Below, one piece after another: positions 1-11,712 of a DNA stretch of 64,000 bases. Source of the stretch: Hibiscus mutabilis (Eukaryota; Streptophyta; Magnoliopsida; Malvales; Malvaceae); the NCBI GenBank assembly GCA_019671005.1, contig CM033724.1:19857578-19921577 (forward strand), given 5' to 3'. The position numbers and the translations under genes were made by a program. The notes under the pieces are model-generated. The model saw only the letters and a list, made by a program, of their open reading frames with translations, was not told the origin of the DNA and did no database searches. Position 1 is the stretch's first letter, and every line of letters begins with the position of its first letter.

Positions 1-1728
1 TTACCATGGATTTTATTCTAGGGAAAAGGTTGGTTCTGATATAAACTTTTAACACTTTCCTCCTAGCAGCTTTAGGACTTGCTTAATGCAAAAGGGTTCA
101 TTCAAGTCCAAAAGAGGCTTTTACATTCGTGTTTCTGATTGATTTTGTGTTGCTTGCTCTTATTTGGTTCCTATGAAAATTCTGAACTTAGATGTTGCAA
201 TTTGAACTTCTGGTAAATTAAAGGATGGATTGGGTATGGTTGGGACTTGTGAGGAACAAGATAACGTTAGTTATAATTGAGGGATCAAAATAAAATATTA
301 AATTATCTCTAACTAAAAACATAGTCAAATTGAAATAATGAGGGTTAAATTTATTATTTCTTTCGAATTAGGACTACATTGTTTGAATTTGTAAACGTGG
401 AGGACTAACTGTGTTATTATGCATAATATTTTAACAGTCACATCACTCATTTAACGGTTATTAACGGGTCCGTGGCCAAATGAAACAAAACTAAAAGTTT
501 AATGATAACATTGAAGCAATTAGAAGTTCGATTACCAAATTGAAAACTTGATCAAAGTTTAATGGTTGTTTGTGAACTTTACCTTTAAATTAAAGTGAAC
601 GTTGGAATTATTATAGTAATAAAAGTTTAATTAGTTTTTGAATTAAAAATAAAAAAAATCTAAAAAGTAATATAAAATTTATTGTTTAAGATTTCATTCT
701 AAAAGGGGATAATAACACTTTCAGTCCTTATGATTTCAAAACTAATTAAAATAGTTAATAGTACATTGCGGTATATATAATTAGTGGTACATTGCGGTAT
801 ATATAATTAGTGGTATATTGCGGTATATGACATTTACTATAGAATTATCCAGTAGGTATATAGTTTGAATATTGTGGAAAAGAGTTGAACGTTTTAAATA
901 TGAGCTAATCAAATCTAATTTGTTGTAAACTTGACTTTAATATTATTACCTCTGAATTTTATTGCATTGGTTTTCCATATATTTAATCGAATTTGAGTAC
1001 ATTAATTAACATGCAGATAGAAAAACATGCCTTGTTTTATAGCTTAAGAATGCTAATGTTAAAGTATGCTTTGAATGCTTTAGATATTGTGTTCGAATTC
1101 CCAGCCCTAGTAATCGATACTAATCTCGAGCTCTATTTAAGAATGATAATAGGTAGTATATTTACATTTTTTGAATTATTTAACTCTGAATATATAAATC
1201 TGTTTAAATTTTTAAATCTATTTCATTCTTAAAATTATTGAAGTATTACTATCTAAATTTGCAAAAAGAAAGTCCAAATTTAAATTTTTAAATCATATAT
1301 CAAATATTTGAATCCGTTGAAATTTTAATGATTAAGGTTCAAATCCCTTTAGAAGTAAAATATTTTTCATTTTTTAAATTTAGACTCAAATTAGGATATC
1401 CACATCCACATAAGTAATGCATATTTGAATAATCATTATTCAAATATGTCTATGTAACGACTTGAATTCTCGAGTCAACAATTAGGTGTTGGCCGGGTTA
1501 TGGACCTTCGTGTTAGTTTGGGTAATTGGACCCCTTGGGCCAAATTTGGGCCTTCTATCATTAATCAATTTTTTTAATTTGCTGATGTGATTTTGTATAG
1601 AAAATCTTTGCATCATAAAAGAAGAAAAGCCCTCCAAGTTGAGATTACAGTTTAAGATTCGATGTTAGTTTTCAATCTCTATAGTATTTGTTACCTACTT
1701 GTTCAAATGCTTGTTTTTTTGGATAGTT
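1..1728. other. AT-rich DNA with no recognisable gene
   Basis: The stretch is AT-rich with stops in all frames. The one short open frame on the plus strand (993-1232, 79 codons) has low-complexity composition, no recognisable motif and no conserved context, so I treat it as chance. Apart from a short tandem repeat at 761-829 I see no defined element here. Confidence 0.6.
761..829. repeat. 26-bp tandem repeat, about 2.7 copies
   Basis: The unit starts GTACATTGCGGTATATATAA and is followed by TTAGTG. Copies start at 761 and 787 and are identical; a third, partial and slightly changed copy starts at 813. The near identity of the first two units points to a recent local duplication. No function can be assigned. 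Confidence 0.85.
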
Positions 1729-2093
1729 CTGGGGGTACGACATGTCTATGGTGCGGCTAAAATATAGCAAGTTTCAAAACTTGTCCTCAAACTGAAAATG
1801 TTAGACTTCTTGATAACAATTTCAGTTTTTTGAGTTTTTCTACAAGTATCAATACTTACAAAATAAGTATCGATACTTGCAAAAAAAACTCAAAAAACCA
1901 ACCGAAAATGTTATCAAGAAGTCTAACATTTTCAGTTTGAGGACAAGTTTCTAAACTTACAAAATAAATATCGATACTTGCAGAAAAACTCAAAAAAAAA
2001 CAACCTAAAATTTTATCAAGAAGTCTAACATTTTCATTTTGAGGACAAGTTTCGAAACTTATCGTCTTTTACCCTAGACATGTCGCACCCTAG
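1729..2093. mobile_element. Foldback/MITE-like element with long inverted repeats
   Basis: The left arm (about 1729-1855) and the sequence from about 1867 to 1950 are reverse complements for roughly 80 bases, containing the word TGTTAGACTTCTTGATAA and its complement. A third, inverted-orientation copy of that arm follows at about 1970-2060. The outer ends, near 1731-1745 and 2075-2092, are also complementary (GACATG preceded by a G-rich end). There is no coding capacity, which fits a nonautonomous foldback or MITE derivative. I could not find a convincing target-site duplication, so the superfamily is unknown. The loop holds two copies of the GTAYCGRTAC decamer at 1846 and 1867. Confidence 0.7.
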
Positions 2094-2539
2094 TCTCACC
2101 CTTGTTTTTTGATGCTATATGTATCACATTATTGTATTGTCCAGTAAAAGTGACATGTTTGCTTGATATGGTAATTTGGTGACAATACATTATAAGTAAT
2201 ATTGGATTGGAATGTTATCCGATCACAATGGTTATTGGACATGTTAGTGTTTTTGCTTCAAAATTTTAAGAGGTATATAAGTAAAAATAAGTGAATTTAA
2301 TTATGTTATATACTACTTAGATGACACAAAGGAAGAAAAAAAAACAATGAAGAAAGTGAGAGCGGGGGGGGAGATATAAGTAGGGCTAGTTGGTCGAAAG
2401 AAAATGTACCCATGTTTTGTGATTTGTGTATCCAATATGATGAAAGAAACAAGGGAAAAAGTGGTGTGATGATCTCACAAAGAGTGCCATGGAAGATGAT
2501 AGAATTGAAATTTCAAAAAAAAAGACGGGCTTAGCATAT

Positions 2540-3500
2540 GAGAAGACTAAGCTTAAGAACAAGTGGGATTGGATAAAAAATAGATGGAGTCTTTGGAAAG
2601 CCTTTAAAGGAAAGGAAACAAGATTAGGATCGGATCATTAAAAGGAACAATAAGATCTAGTGAGGAGTGGTGGATGAAGAAAATTGAGGTTAGCATATTT
2701 ATCTACACTTGCTTTATTACTTTATTGTCAAAAATTATACAAACTAAGTTGGTTTAAATTTTTAGAATTGATTATATTTATCTTGCTTTATAGGAAAACA
2801 CACATTTAAAGCATTTCAAGATGAAGGGATTGAACCTGAACTAGAATATAAGATGGAACAATTGTTTGGAGTTTCAATTGCACAAGGGGTTCTTAGGTTT
2901 ACTCCTATTGAGCATGAAGAGGAAACAATATATGACCATTCTCCCCCAAATTATAATATTAGTAGTGGTGTTTCTGATTATGATGATGTGTAGAGTGAGA
3001 GTAATGTCGTAAACCATACGCAAGCTAATATGGAATGGTAAGAAGTTTGGAATGATTCTAGCTCAATTCCTTCACCTTCTCCTAATTTTAATCAAAAGAA
3101 GTTGGAAAAAGAGGAAGCAAACAAGCCTATGAGAATAATTCTTTTGGGAGTAATAAGAGTTCTAAGGTTGAATCGTCTAGGAGAGTTGGAGGATCAGCAC
3201 TGTTACTGGAGAAACTCAATGCTATGGTTCAATTAAAGATATGGAGTTAATGAATGTTGAAGCATGCTCACTCGTTGAATCTTCTCATTCAAATGTTGAA
3301 TCTTCCCTTATACTTGCTGATTTTTTTGCAAAATTAGTATCTTTGCATGGCTTAATACTTAGTACTCCAGAATTTTTTTTGCTTGCACCTTGATTGAGGA
3401 TCCTCAGAAAAGGGCTATCCTTAGTGGTCTGCCAGATGACGATGTTAGAATTAATAGGATTAAGTACTTGTTTGAGAGGGTAAAAAGAACACCATAGCAG
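2540..3500 (+). pseudogene. Harbinger-associated Myb/SANT-like DNA-binding protein, pseudogene
   Basis: At about 2545-2630 the translation reads LKNKWDWIKNRWSLWKAF followed by GKETRLGSD, the tryptophan-rich layout of the plant Myb/SANT-like domain found next to PIF/Harbinger transposases. A probable intron (about 2690-2795) precedes a second block at 2797-2990 with FKAFQDEGIEPELEYKMEQL and an acidic segment, which matches the C-terminal layout of these proteins. In known elements this protein works with the transposase in DNA binding and nuclear import. Here an in-frame TAG at about 2991, further stops after it and a degraded tail to about 3500 show it is not functional. Confidence 0.6.
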
Positions 3501-3859
3501 CTTTAATGCAAGTTGAAGTTAGTTTAATTATCCACTTGTAAACACATTTTGAAGTCAACTTTCAGTTAGTATTTAGTGAATTTTTACTAGCTTTTGGTAC
3601 TTGAACTTATTTGTAATGTGAAAGTGGTTTATCATAGTAGCTTTAATGAACATCACAATAGCTTTAACGCAAGTTGATGCTACATATACCTTTTGTACTG
3701 GAACTTATTTGTAATGTGAAAGTGGCATATCTAACGTTAAATTGTTACTTTTATTTTTTTATTTTGACTTCCAAAGCAATGCTTTTTTCTCTTAATTGTT
3801 TGATGTGAGTTGCAATTTAGAGCAAGTATAATTTGTTTATATATACAAATATTTGTAGG

Positions 3860-5083
3860 CATGGATCTACAAGTTATCCACAGTAGAATACATAAGAGGC
3901 GCAAAAATTGTGGATTTTGAGACTTGGAAGCTTGTGCATTTGCCTATATATCTCTTTACTATGTAAAGTACATACGCAAGGAACCTTGCATGAATTCTTT
4001 TCAAACAGGAGAAAAATAGATGCAAGAATTGTTGAATGGTCATGAAAAGCGTTGTTTTAACATGTTTAGAATGACACAATGCACATTTTGCCAGCTGTGC
4101 ATAGATTTAGAATGCAAGTATGGGTTGCTTCCTTCAGATAGAATATCTACTTTGGAGAATGTGGGTTTATTTGTATTTACTCTAAGTAAAAGATCCTTGA
4201 GTCGGGATGTCCAAGAGCGATTTCAATATTCTGGTGAAACTGTAAGTAGAATTTTTAAAGAGGTTTTAGATGCCATGGATGGTTTGTCAAGGGACATAAT
4301 AAGACCAAGAGATCCTGAATTCAAGGAAATTCCTTCATAAATTGTTAATAACACCAAATATATGCCATATTTTGAGGTAATTTTTAATGGATGTTGTTAT
4401 TTAATTTATACTATTTTGTAGTAATAATTTACATCTCATTCGTATGCATATCATAATAAATTCTTTCATTTTAAGATTGCATTAGAGCAATTGATGGTAC
4501 TCATATAGATGTTATTCTTCGTGAGGAAGATCAATTCCGTTATAGAGGAAGGAAAAGGACACCCACCATTAATGTATTAGCGGCATACAATTTTTTATTT
4601 GCTTTTCACATATGTTCAAAGTGGTTGGGAAGGATCGGCTCATGATTCTCGTATTTTCCTAGATACAATTGTGAACGCAAATCTAAATTTTCCAAAACCT
4701 CCTCCAGGTAAATGCCTTCATTTTAGTTAATCGTCTATTCTTAATCGGGCTCATTCATCCTTAAAAAGTTGTATTGAAAGGTCATTTTGCATTCTAAAGG
4801 CACGTTGGAAGATTTTAGTAAAAATGCCTATACATTCGCCTCAAGTCAACATAGGATAATTTCTGCTGAATTTTCTTTACATAACTACATCAGATTAAGT
4901 AAAGTTCTTGACCCAACTTTTAGGGTCATAGATTCAGATCTAAATTTTATTCCTCCGAAACCATTTTCGAATACCGAATCCACTCAAGAAGTTGAGCGTA
5001 TGCATACTAATGAAATGACAAAATTGCGTAATTACACCACTACTAGTTTGATGGAAGTTAGACGGCCACACCGTGATTCTTAA
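3860..5083 (+). pseudogene. PIF/Harbinger DDE transposase, pseudogene
   Basis: The N-terminal helix-turn-helix region (4020-4340) reads through with motifs FRMTQCTFCQLC, LSRDVQERFQYSGETVSRIF and IIRPRDPEF, characteristic of Harbinger transposases. After a stop and a probable intron (about 4376-4474), the nuclease part resumes with DCIRAIDGTH (catalytic Asp in DGTH at 4493-4504). A one-base frameshift follows before GWEGSAHDSR (HD at 4641-4646). The block around the catalytic Glu is at 4743-4805 (AHSSL...IERSF, Glu at 4776-4778), and the C-terminal SLHNYIR block lies in another frame near 4880. The stretch of about 60 residues normally found between the HDSR and IER blocks is missing. In life the enzyme would cut and paste the element at TTA sites; this copy cannot. 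Confidence 0.85.
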
Positions 5084-5090
5084 ATACTCC

Positions 5091-5693
5091 TATTTGTCTG
5101 TACTTGTTTGGATATATATCTCTTTCTTGAATATTTTTAATGAACTTGTATAAAATGGTTCTTATACAATGTCTAATGATGAATTAGTGGAATTTTATTT
5201 TATTATTCTATTTTTAGTTGTAGATTCTCAAGTATATTTTAGTTAAGAAAATATTACAAAACATGAAAGTGAAGAAAGAAATTGTAGTGTTGATATTTAA
5301 TACAATGTTAATAGTATGTATCAATCTCCACAAGGTTAATATTTGTAAATATTAAATTTAAAAAAATATTTTCAAAATTTTCAAAAGTATTCACTAATTT
5401 TCTTAAGAAATTTTCTAATTCCTTGTTAAAAGCATTTTTTTAATATTTCACCCCAATAAACACTAAAGTATTATAAAACATATATATACTTAACAACTAA
5501 ATGATCATACCCTTATTTGTCATTTTACCCATATCAGTTATCAACAAATTTTTACAAAACACTTTATATAAACAGTTAATCAAATCAGTTTCTCAAATCA
5601 GCTAATAAAATTAGTTGGTCAAACCAGCCATTGCAATTAGCTACTAGCTATCAGCTATTAGCCGTTTGCCAAACACCCTCTTATCTCCCACGT
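5091..5693. repeat. Subterminal region and probable right end of the Harbinger element
   Basis: This A/T-rich noncoding tail ends in short words built on AGCTA/TAGCT (about 5580-5660), then GCCGTTTGCCAAACACCCTC, then TTA at 5691-5693. A terminal sequence with GTTTGCCAAACACC and a TTA target fits the superfamily. The left terminal repeat was not found, so this remains a one-ended call. Confidence 0.5.
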
Positions 5694-7621
5694 GAAAAGA
5701 GAGATAAGGTGGGATCACCTCATCCTCTTCATCTTTCTTCTCCCACACATCCCTCCATTTTTTAAGCTTGGTTTCAAATCTAAAAATCACACATTTATGC
5801 ATCATTTCTTCCAACCAAGGTCCAAGATTTGAGTATGTTGATCTACTCTTCATGGGTTCTAGAAAAGTATAATTTTGGTGAAAAGGGGTAAGCTTCCATT
5901 GATGGGTTTTGGATTTAAAGCTTGATGGAGCTTTTCTTTGGGGTTTAAGGTTATAAATTCGTAGCTAAGCTTCCCCTAACTGTTATCTCAAGTATTGTTT
6001 CATTTTTCATGTTGGTATGGCAAGAAAAGGTGATTTGGGGGTTTTCTTCAAGCTTGAGCCAAGAGAGAAAGTTGAAGAAGCTTGGGGTAAGAGTGCATTC
6101 GGGATTGGTTGCTAAAGGTCAGTACATCTCTGACTACTCCTCTTCTTGAATATCATAAATTAATTGCCTTGCTTGATTTATGGTTAGTGTTGAGATGATC
6201 GATCAATCGTGGAAGGCCAAGAAGGGGTGAATTGGCAAATTAAAAAATTGGTGGAAGCAAGTAGGAAAGTAAAAAGAATTGGGACGCAATTTATAGTGGT
6301 TCAACCTTCTAACAAGGTTTAAACCCACTACCTTAGCTATCCACACTAAGGATTTTCTCAAATCCACTAGATTTGCTTTCCTTTTGAGGCTAAAAGAGAT
6401 AACCTTACACTCCCTTAAGACTTATACCCTAAAGTTTTAAGAAATCAACACAAAGTGAATACAAATAAAGCAAAGTAAAAATCCTCTCAAAGGTAGAATG
6501 TTTGCCCAATACAAAGTTCACTCAAACCTCAAACTTGAATAAAAAGGATTACAATTTAGCTCTCTCAAGTGGGTTACAAGATATGATTCTAATAGGCTGA
6601 AAGATTGTTGGATGTGTTCTTGAATGCTTTAGACTTTATCAATAGTTTTTGTTGAAGCTTTGGAGACTTGCTTTTATATCCTGTCATTGATTTCCAACCG
6701 TTTGGGTAGCTGAGATCATTATTATAGCCATTGGGCTTCATTTTTCCCGCAATAAATGTAGTCTTCCAACATTGGGTATTTCTACTCAGGGACGGGTATC
6801 GGTACCTACTATAAATAGAAAAAGCCGTTGTACAAAGGGGTATTGATACGCGAGAAGTCGTATCATTACGGAGTGTGCATTTTACAAAGGTGTATAAGTA
6901 CAGGCCGTACCGTATCATTACCAATTTTGCTCACTAGAATCCTGATAACTTGTGCAACAAAAATCGTATCAATACGCCTCTAGGGGTATCAGTACGCTAT
7001 AACTGATTTTCAAAGTTATGGTTCCAACAAACTAACAAGGCAAGAGTTGAATATATATTACAAAAAGATTTACAAAATCTTAACATCCCATACCGGTACG
7101 CACAAGGTCATACTGGTACTCGAAGAAAAATTGTTTCCCATGTTGAATGGTGTACCGATACGGCTACACGTGTATCTGTACCCTATAGCAATTAAGAATA
7201 AAAACAAAATCCATTAGCTAAAATCCGTATAGATACATCCAAGGGCATATTGATACTCCTGGGCCAATTTGGCTATTTTGAGTACAAAAAATACTTAGAA
7301 AATATTTGGGGTTTAAGGTTTTGACTTATAAATCATTTTAAGTTCAAATCCTTGTCAATTTTGTGAGTCTTTTGAATAATTAAAATTTATCTCTTTTTAC
7401 TAAATAGTCCTTGAAATTCCTTGTTATATCAAAATCAAAATATAGGTTTTACAAACTCCTCATTTTTGATATAACAAAACCAAAATAAATTTTTAAGTCC
7501 TTTTGAAATCACTCCCCCTTTCATTAAGGCTAACAGACGGTTTATTTTTGAAAACCTTTTGAAAAACAATTAATCTCATTCTTCTCCCCCTTTTTGTTAA
7601 ATCAAAATCAATAGGGCAAGT
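5694..7621. other. Noncoding repeat DNA, probably remnants of LTR retrotransposons
   Basis: No open frame is credible. About 6190-6330 holds phrases such as GGGGTGAATTGGCAA and CAATTTATAGTGGTTCAA that I associate with dispersed plant LTR-type repeats, and 7570-7600 holds a minus-strand AAAAAGGGGGAG run resembling copia polypurine tracts. These resemblances are from memory and weak. The stretch from 6796 to 7256 carries a dense cluster of the GTAYCGRTAC decamer. The same repeat seems to resume at 11713 after the inserted solo LTR. Confidence 0.4.
6796..7256. repeat. Cluster of paired GTAYCGRTAC decamers (noncoding repeat)
   Basis: Pairs whose starts are exactly 20 bp apart lie at 6840/6860, 6966/6986, 7090/7110, 7152/7172 and 7227/7247. 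A single strong copy is at 6796. The 10-bp spacers differ in sequence from pair to pair while the spacing is fixed. Most departures from the palindrome are CG to TG or CA changes, as expected from decay of methylated CpG. Confidence 0.85.
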
Positions 7622-7992
7622 TGTAACGCCCTGGTCTTGGGAATAGATGTTAACTAGGTCAGATAGACGGTTCGAGGAACCAGATTAGAGGATTTGAATC
7701 AGTTTCGAGATTTATCTATGACAAATATTTTTAAAGGAGTTAAAAATATGGGAAAAAGTTTTAAAATCTTTATTTAATATATAAAGATATATGGTGAAAT
7801 CAATTTTGGAAGATAAGTTTTGGAAGTAAGACATTTTGTGGTAGTGAACAAAATGTAAAGATTGTAAAATATGTTTTTCTAGTGACTAAAATGTAAAGGG
7901 TCAAAATTTTGAATCTTTAAGGAGCTATTTATCCAAAGTCTGATATCAGACTTTTCCCCTTAAATTGGCTATTTTAAATGATTATAAAATTT

Positions 7993-8002
7993 TATAAATA
8001 GG
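7993..8002 (+). promoter_or_regulatory. TATA box of the solo LTR
   Basis: TATAAATAGG lies about 370 bp into the LTR. The related LTR at 49121 has the same word at 49483-49492 at an equivalent offset. The conservation and the match to the plant TATA consensus suggest the U3/R promoter; transcription would start about 30 bp downstream. Confidence 0.6.
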
Positions 8003-10415
8003 CTTAGAGAATTAATTGGATATTTAAAGCTTAAAACAAATTTGACGTAACTAACTTTTCTCCAAAAGATTTCCACTCCAATTCTCTCCATCTAAACATT
8101 TTTTCCTTCTTTAAAATCTTCAGGTAATATCTTATTTAATTAATCTTTTGATTTCAAGTGAGTTTATAATGATTTCCTATCAAAACCTTGTTGTTTTGTC
8201 TTTGTTTTCTTATGTAAATCCATCCAATTAAGGGGAAAGTCATCAATTAGAGGTGAGGTTCGTCCTTCTTCTCCAATATAAGGTTTTTTACTAAAATTCC
8301 CAAGTTATTGGTCATTTACATGTGTTTTCTAATGAGTTTTTATGGTTATAATGGAATTAGTTGGTTTATTGAGGTTTGATTGTGGAAATTGATGAGATTT
8401 CGAATTGGATCTATTTTTCTATGTTCTTGATTGTATTGGAACATGATTTTGATGTTTTATAATGTTAATGAGTGGGTTTAGACATTGGAATCCCGAAACT
8501 GTATGAATATCTAATTTTCTAGGTTGTTAGTTATGAGTTTTTTGGGAGTTGTGGGTGTTTAATGAATACTGGAGGTATAAGGATGATGTTAATGTGTTTT
8601 TGGATGTTAATTGATGGATAAGATCCATAGGTTGTGGCTGGGTACAGTTTTTGAGTTGTTTGGTGATGTTTTTGGTTATTTTGGAAAGATAATTTCTTGA
8701 GAATTGATGAGGATTGTTGTAATTTGATTTGTTGGGTTGTGAATGCATTATGATGCATTAAAACCTCTATTTTATGATGGTTAAAATAGGAAAGGTTGAA
8801 CCTCAAGCTTGAACGAACGTTTCGTAAGCTTTGAAGGCGTGTTTATCGTATCGGCAAGAAAGGCTTTGCGTGTCGGTGAGTGAGAACGTGATTTACAGCT
8901 TTTCAAAGGTTTGAAAGTTGTGTTTGGGAGTTTAGATCAAGCTTGAAATGCTTGTCTAAGCTCGAAAGTAAGTAAAGAAAGAATTCTCTCTCGAACTCGG
9001 TTTGGCAATTTGTTTTAATGTAGTTGTTTTGATGACTTGATTACTCACTGTATATGCATAATTTGAGCATAGTTTAATGCTGAAAATGGTTATCTAATGA
9101 TGTTGATGCAGTTGGAAGTAAGGCATGCTTTGATAATGTTTTTGAACATTTTTAATGCAAGGTAAATTGCATTGAGTAAATGGTTTTGATTGATGCATAT
9201 GAAAATAGTGAGTTAATGTTTAAGGAATGAATTATATTGGTAAGTGATGGTATGAAAACATTTTGGAAATGTTATCAGATATAGATGGCCGGCCATAGGA
9301 TTGATAGTGCACTATAAAAGGTCGCCTTGGACGTGGAGGGGTTTTGATCCGATGTAACAAAAGTACCCTAACGATCGAGGGGTTTTGATCTATGTACCGA
9401 AGACTCTTATTAGTGGGTTATACATCTAACCGATGTTTGGGTTGTGATTGTACCCGGTTGTAATAGTACCTTTAATTCTGGTTAAGATAGCATGAACTGT
9501 TGGGAACACTTGTTGAATCTGTGTATCCGATGTTGTATTTTGAAAAATGGAACTTGGTTAATGATCACTTGAAAGCCAATATAATTGATGATATATCATG
9601 GAATGGTTTATGTTGCATAATGTTGGTTTAAACATGTTTTACTCTTTAAGCCTTGCATTGGTAGTATGCATGGGAAAGCTTAAATTGAGGGTAGCAAATG
9701 GGACTTTGTTGTTAATCCATGATACATATTGCATATGGAATAATATGCATGTTTTGGAAATGTTAAGTGCATGGTTTACAAGGCATGATAAAGTTGATGA
9801 TGTTAAAAATGTGTTTTGGAAAGTGGTTTTTCAAAGGATTGTTAAATGGTTTTAGATGCATTGATGGTGTTTTGTTTTATAGCATTCCTCACAAAGCCTA
9901 GTGTGCTTACACTCTCTTTTTCCATCAATGCAGAGAATTAAGGTTGGAGCCAGCAAGCAGGCGACTGGAAATCCAAGAGGACTTGTGTTTGCAAAAGTAT
10001 GATTTTGATTTGGGCTTGTAGTAATAAAGGTAATGTGGTCGTTTGTTGTTTAGGAGGGTTATTTGCTAAACTACCTGGTTGTGCAAGTTTATGTTGATGT
10101 TTTGGATGTGTAATTGGCCATTTATGCTTGTTTGAAGTTTAGCTTGAGGCTTTTACATGTTAAGTAGGAAGCATGCTTATAGTTGATGAGTTGAATTGTG
10201 CTAGGCATGATTGAATTGCCTAATATGTTCGTTGGAGGATGAATAAGCATGCTTGTGGTGTTAGAAGATGATACATATATGTTTAAGCTTGTTGAATTGG
10301 AGCCAAAGTGTCATATGTTGGACCTAGAGGTCATTATAGGCCTTCGTGTACCGGTACGGATTCCCAAGGATCGGTACGCGGGGTCTAGTATAGGCTCAAT
10401 TGGGTGAAAAATAGT

Positions 10416-11014
10416 TGTTAAGTGTTCAAAAGTACTATTTTTATTACCCTTTTATTCATATTATTGCTAGACTTAGGCTCATATTAGTTGCATTATTAGT
10501 CATTCATGCATGTTTGCATTGTTTCCTTGGTAGACAAGCTTGATTTCATATTTTGCTTAATTTTGTGGAAAAAGATATTGCTTTGGTGTGTTTTTATGTT
10601 TGTGCAGAATCACTTGCCAAAGCAGGGCTTGAACCAGATTGCCGTGGCAATGCATGAAGGAGATGCCGAGCTAGTTGCCAGGGCAATGCATGAAGGAGAT
10701 GTCGAGCTAGTTGCCACGGCAACTGAGTTTTCCTTGCACTCTTTTACCAAGACGGTCCAATCGGCTATCACACCTCAACTCACGATAACCTGGCCTATTC
10801 TCTCTCATTTGATTACATCTTCTTTTACTTATTTGCTTTCTAGTTTAGTTGTTAGTTAAAACTCCTACAATCACCTACTTGTGTTTTTTTCTTTTTACAG
10901 TGCAAGAGATTAGATTCTTGAAGTGGCACCAATCCCTGTGGAGATGATATCTTTTATACTATAACTTGCGACGTGTACACTTGCACAATTATGGAGCATT
11001 TATTACACGCAACA
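10416..11014 (+). mobile_element. Nested 599-bp solo LTR
   Basis: Comparison with the related LTR at 49121-52553 shows extra DNA here. It begins TGTTAAGTG and ends CACGCAACA, which are short inverted ends of TG...CA type. The flanks are ATAGT (10411-10415) and ATAGC (11015-11019), a five-base duplication with one mismatch; moving the boundary one base left gives a perfect AATAG pair but loses TG...CA ends. The 3' part contains a segment (about 10900-10970) with AGTGGCACCAATCCCTGTGG, reminiscent of gypsy leader sequences. The element family is not identified. Confidence 0.7.
10639..10723. repeat. 36-bp tandem duplication with TTGCC/GGCAA palindromes
   Basis: Units start at 10639 and 10675, with a third partial unit from 10711. 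Each opens with a 12-base imperfect palindrome of the form TTGCC-NN-GGCAA and continues ATGCATGAAGGAGATG. The copies differ at only a few positions. It lies inside the nested solo LTR. A plus-strand open frame spans it but has no other support as a gene. Confidence 0.8.
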
Positions 11015-11712
11015 ATAGCCTAGGGTATCAGTACATGGGTTTGCGTACCGTTACACTCCTGACATTTTTAAAGAATCATACCGATATGCGGGGTATCCTA
11101 TTTGTACCTGAATTGGTCACTGGAATTTTGGGTCATGAGAAATCACAAGGGGGATCGGTATGGGGTCGAGACCGTATCGGTATGGGTGGGTCAACACATC
11201 GTATCGATACGATTGTTTATGTATTGATACATGTAGCCGTTATGGTCGCTAGGCTATATCGGTTTGGGCTTGCCCGTATCGGTACGCCCTGTTGTTTTTG
11301 TGCATTTTAGTCTACTGAAGTTCGCAAATGTGCAATCTAGTCCTTGAATGTTAAGTATGTAATTTAATTGAGCTTGGATGATTGTTTTGAGCAGGAATTT
11401 AACATGTGAGCAAGAAATTGGACTAATGAAGAACTGGTAAACTTAATTTTAATTAAGTCCCTATAACTTGTGGAAATTGCATTTTGGACCCCAAAGTATA
11501 TATTTGAGCAATTGTACCTTGTTCTAAAATCTGATTTCATGTAACGTTTCCGCCAATGCGTGTTCACCTTAGGAATTAAATTGATGCATTTAGACAAGAT
11601 AAAAGAAGAAATGGGACCGATTTAGGTTATTAGCTCAGGTTTGATTCGGCAAACCTAATGTGATCCTTTTAGCTTGATTTCGGCTAGGCCGGGTTAAGGG
11701 GGTTACACAAAT

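Larger units (their letters stand above)
2460..5690 (+). mobile_element. Degenerate PIF/Harbinger-type DNA transposon
   Basis: Two decayed genes lie in the same direction: a Myb/SANT-like DNA-binding gene (about 2540-3500) and a Harbinger DDE transposase (about 3860-5083). This pair is the known gene set of plant PIF/Harbinger elements. The likely right end is at 5690, where an A/T-rich subterminal region closes with CCAAACACCCTC followed by TTA, the trinucleotide target preferred by this superfamily. I could not find the matching left end, so the left boundary given is only where coding similarity begins. Both genes carry stops and frameshifts. Confidence 0.75.
10348..11285. repeat. Cluster of paired GTAYCGRTAC decamers in the solo LTR
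   Basis: Exact 20-bp pairs are at 10348/10368, 11025/11045, 11078/11098 and 11201/11221; an extra copy lies at 11276. The cluster is split by the nested solo LTR at 10416-11014. In the uninterrupted relative it corresponds to 51892-52224. Confidence 0.85.
7622..11707 (+). mobile_element. Solo LTR of a Tekay-like Ty3/gypsy element
   Basis: The segment begins TGTAACGCCC and ends GGGGGTTACA, the same ends as the LTRs at 37266-40692 and 49121-52553, and it aligns by eye along most of its length with the latter. The five bases before it, CAAGT (7617-7621), and after it, CAAAT (11708-11712), match with one transition and are a decayed target duplication. No primer site or gag follows, so this is a solo LTR left by LTR-LTR recombination. 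Its 4086 bp minus the 599-bp nested insertion gives about 3.48 kb, close to the 3.43-kb intact relatives. Confidence 0.88.

Noticed and set aside
4787..5083. 98-codon frame read as a complete small protein
   Set aside because: Its first third is out of the transposase frame; the conserved residues show it is the C-terminal end of the Harbinger transposase.
9598..9855. 85-codon plus-strand frame in the solo LTR
   Set aside because: The homologous stretch at 51100-51400 is not open in the same way; no domain is visible.
10506..10859. 117-codon plus-strand frame containing a repeated MHEGD motif
   Set aside because: It spans the 36-bp tandem repeat in a solo LTR; nothing else supports a gene.
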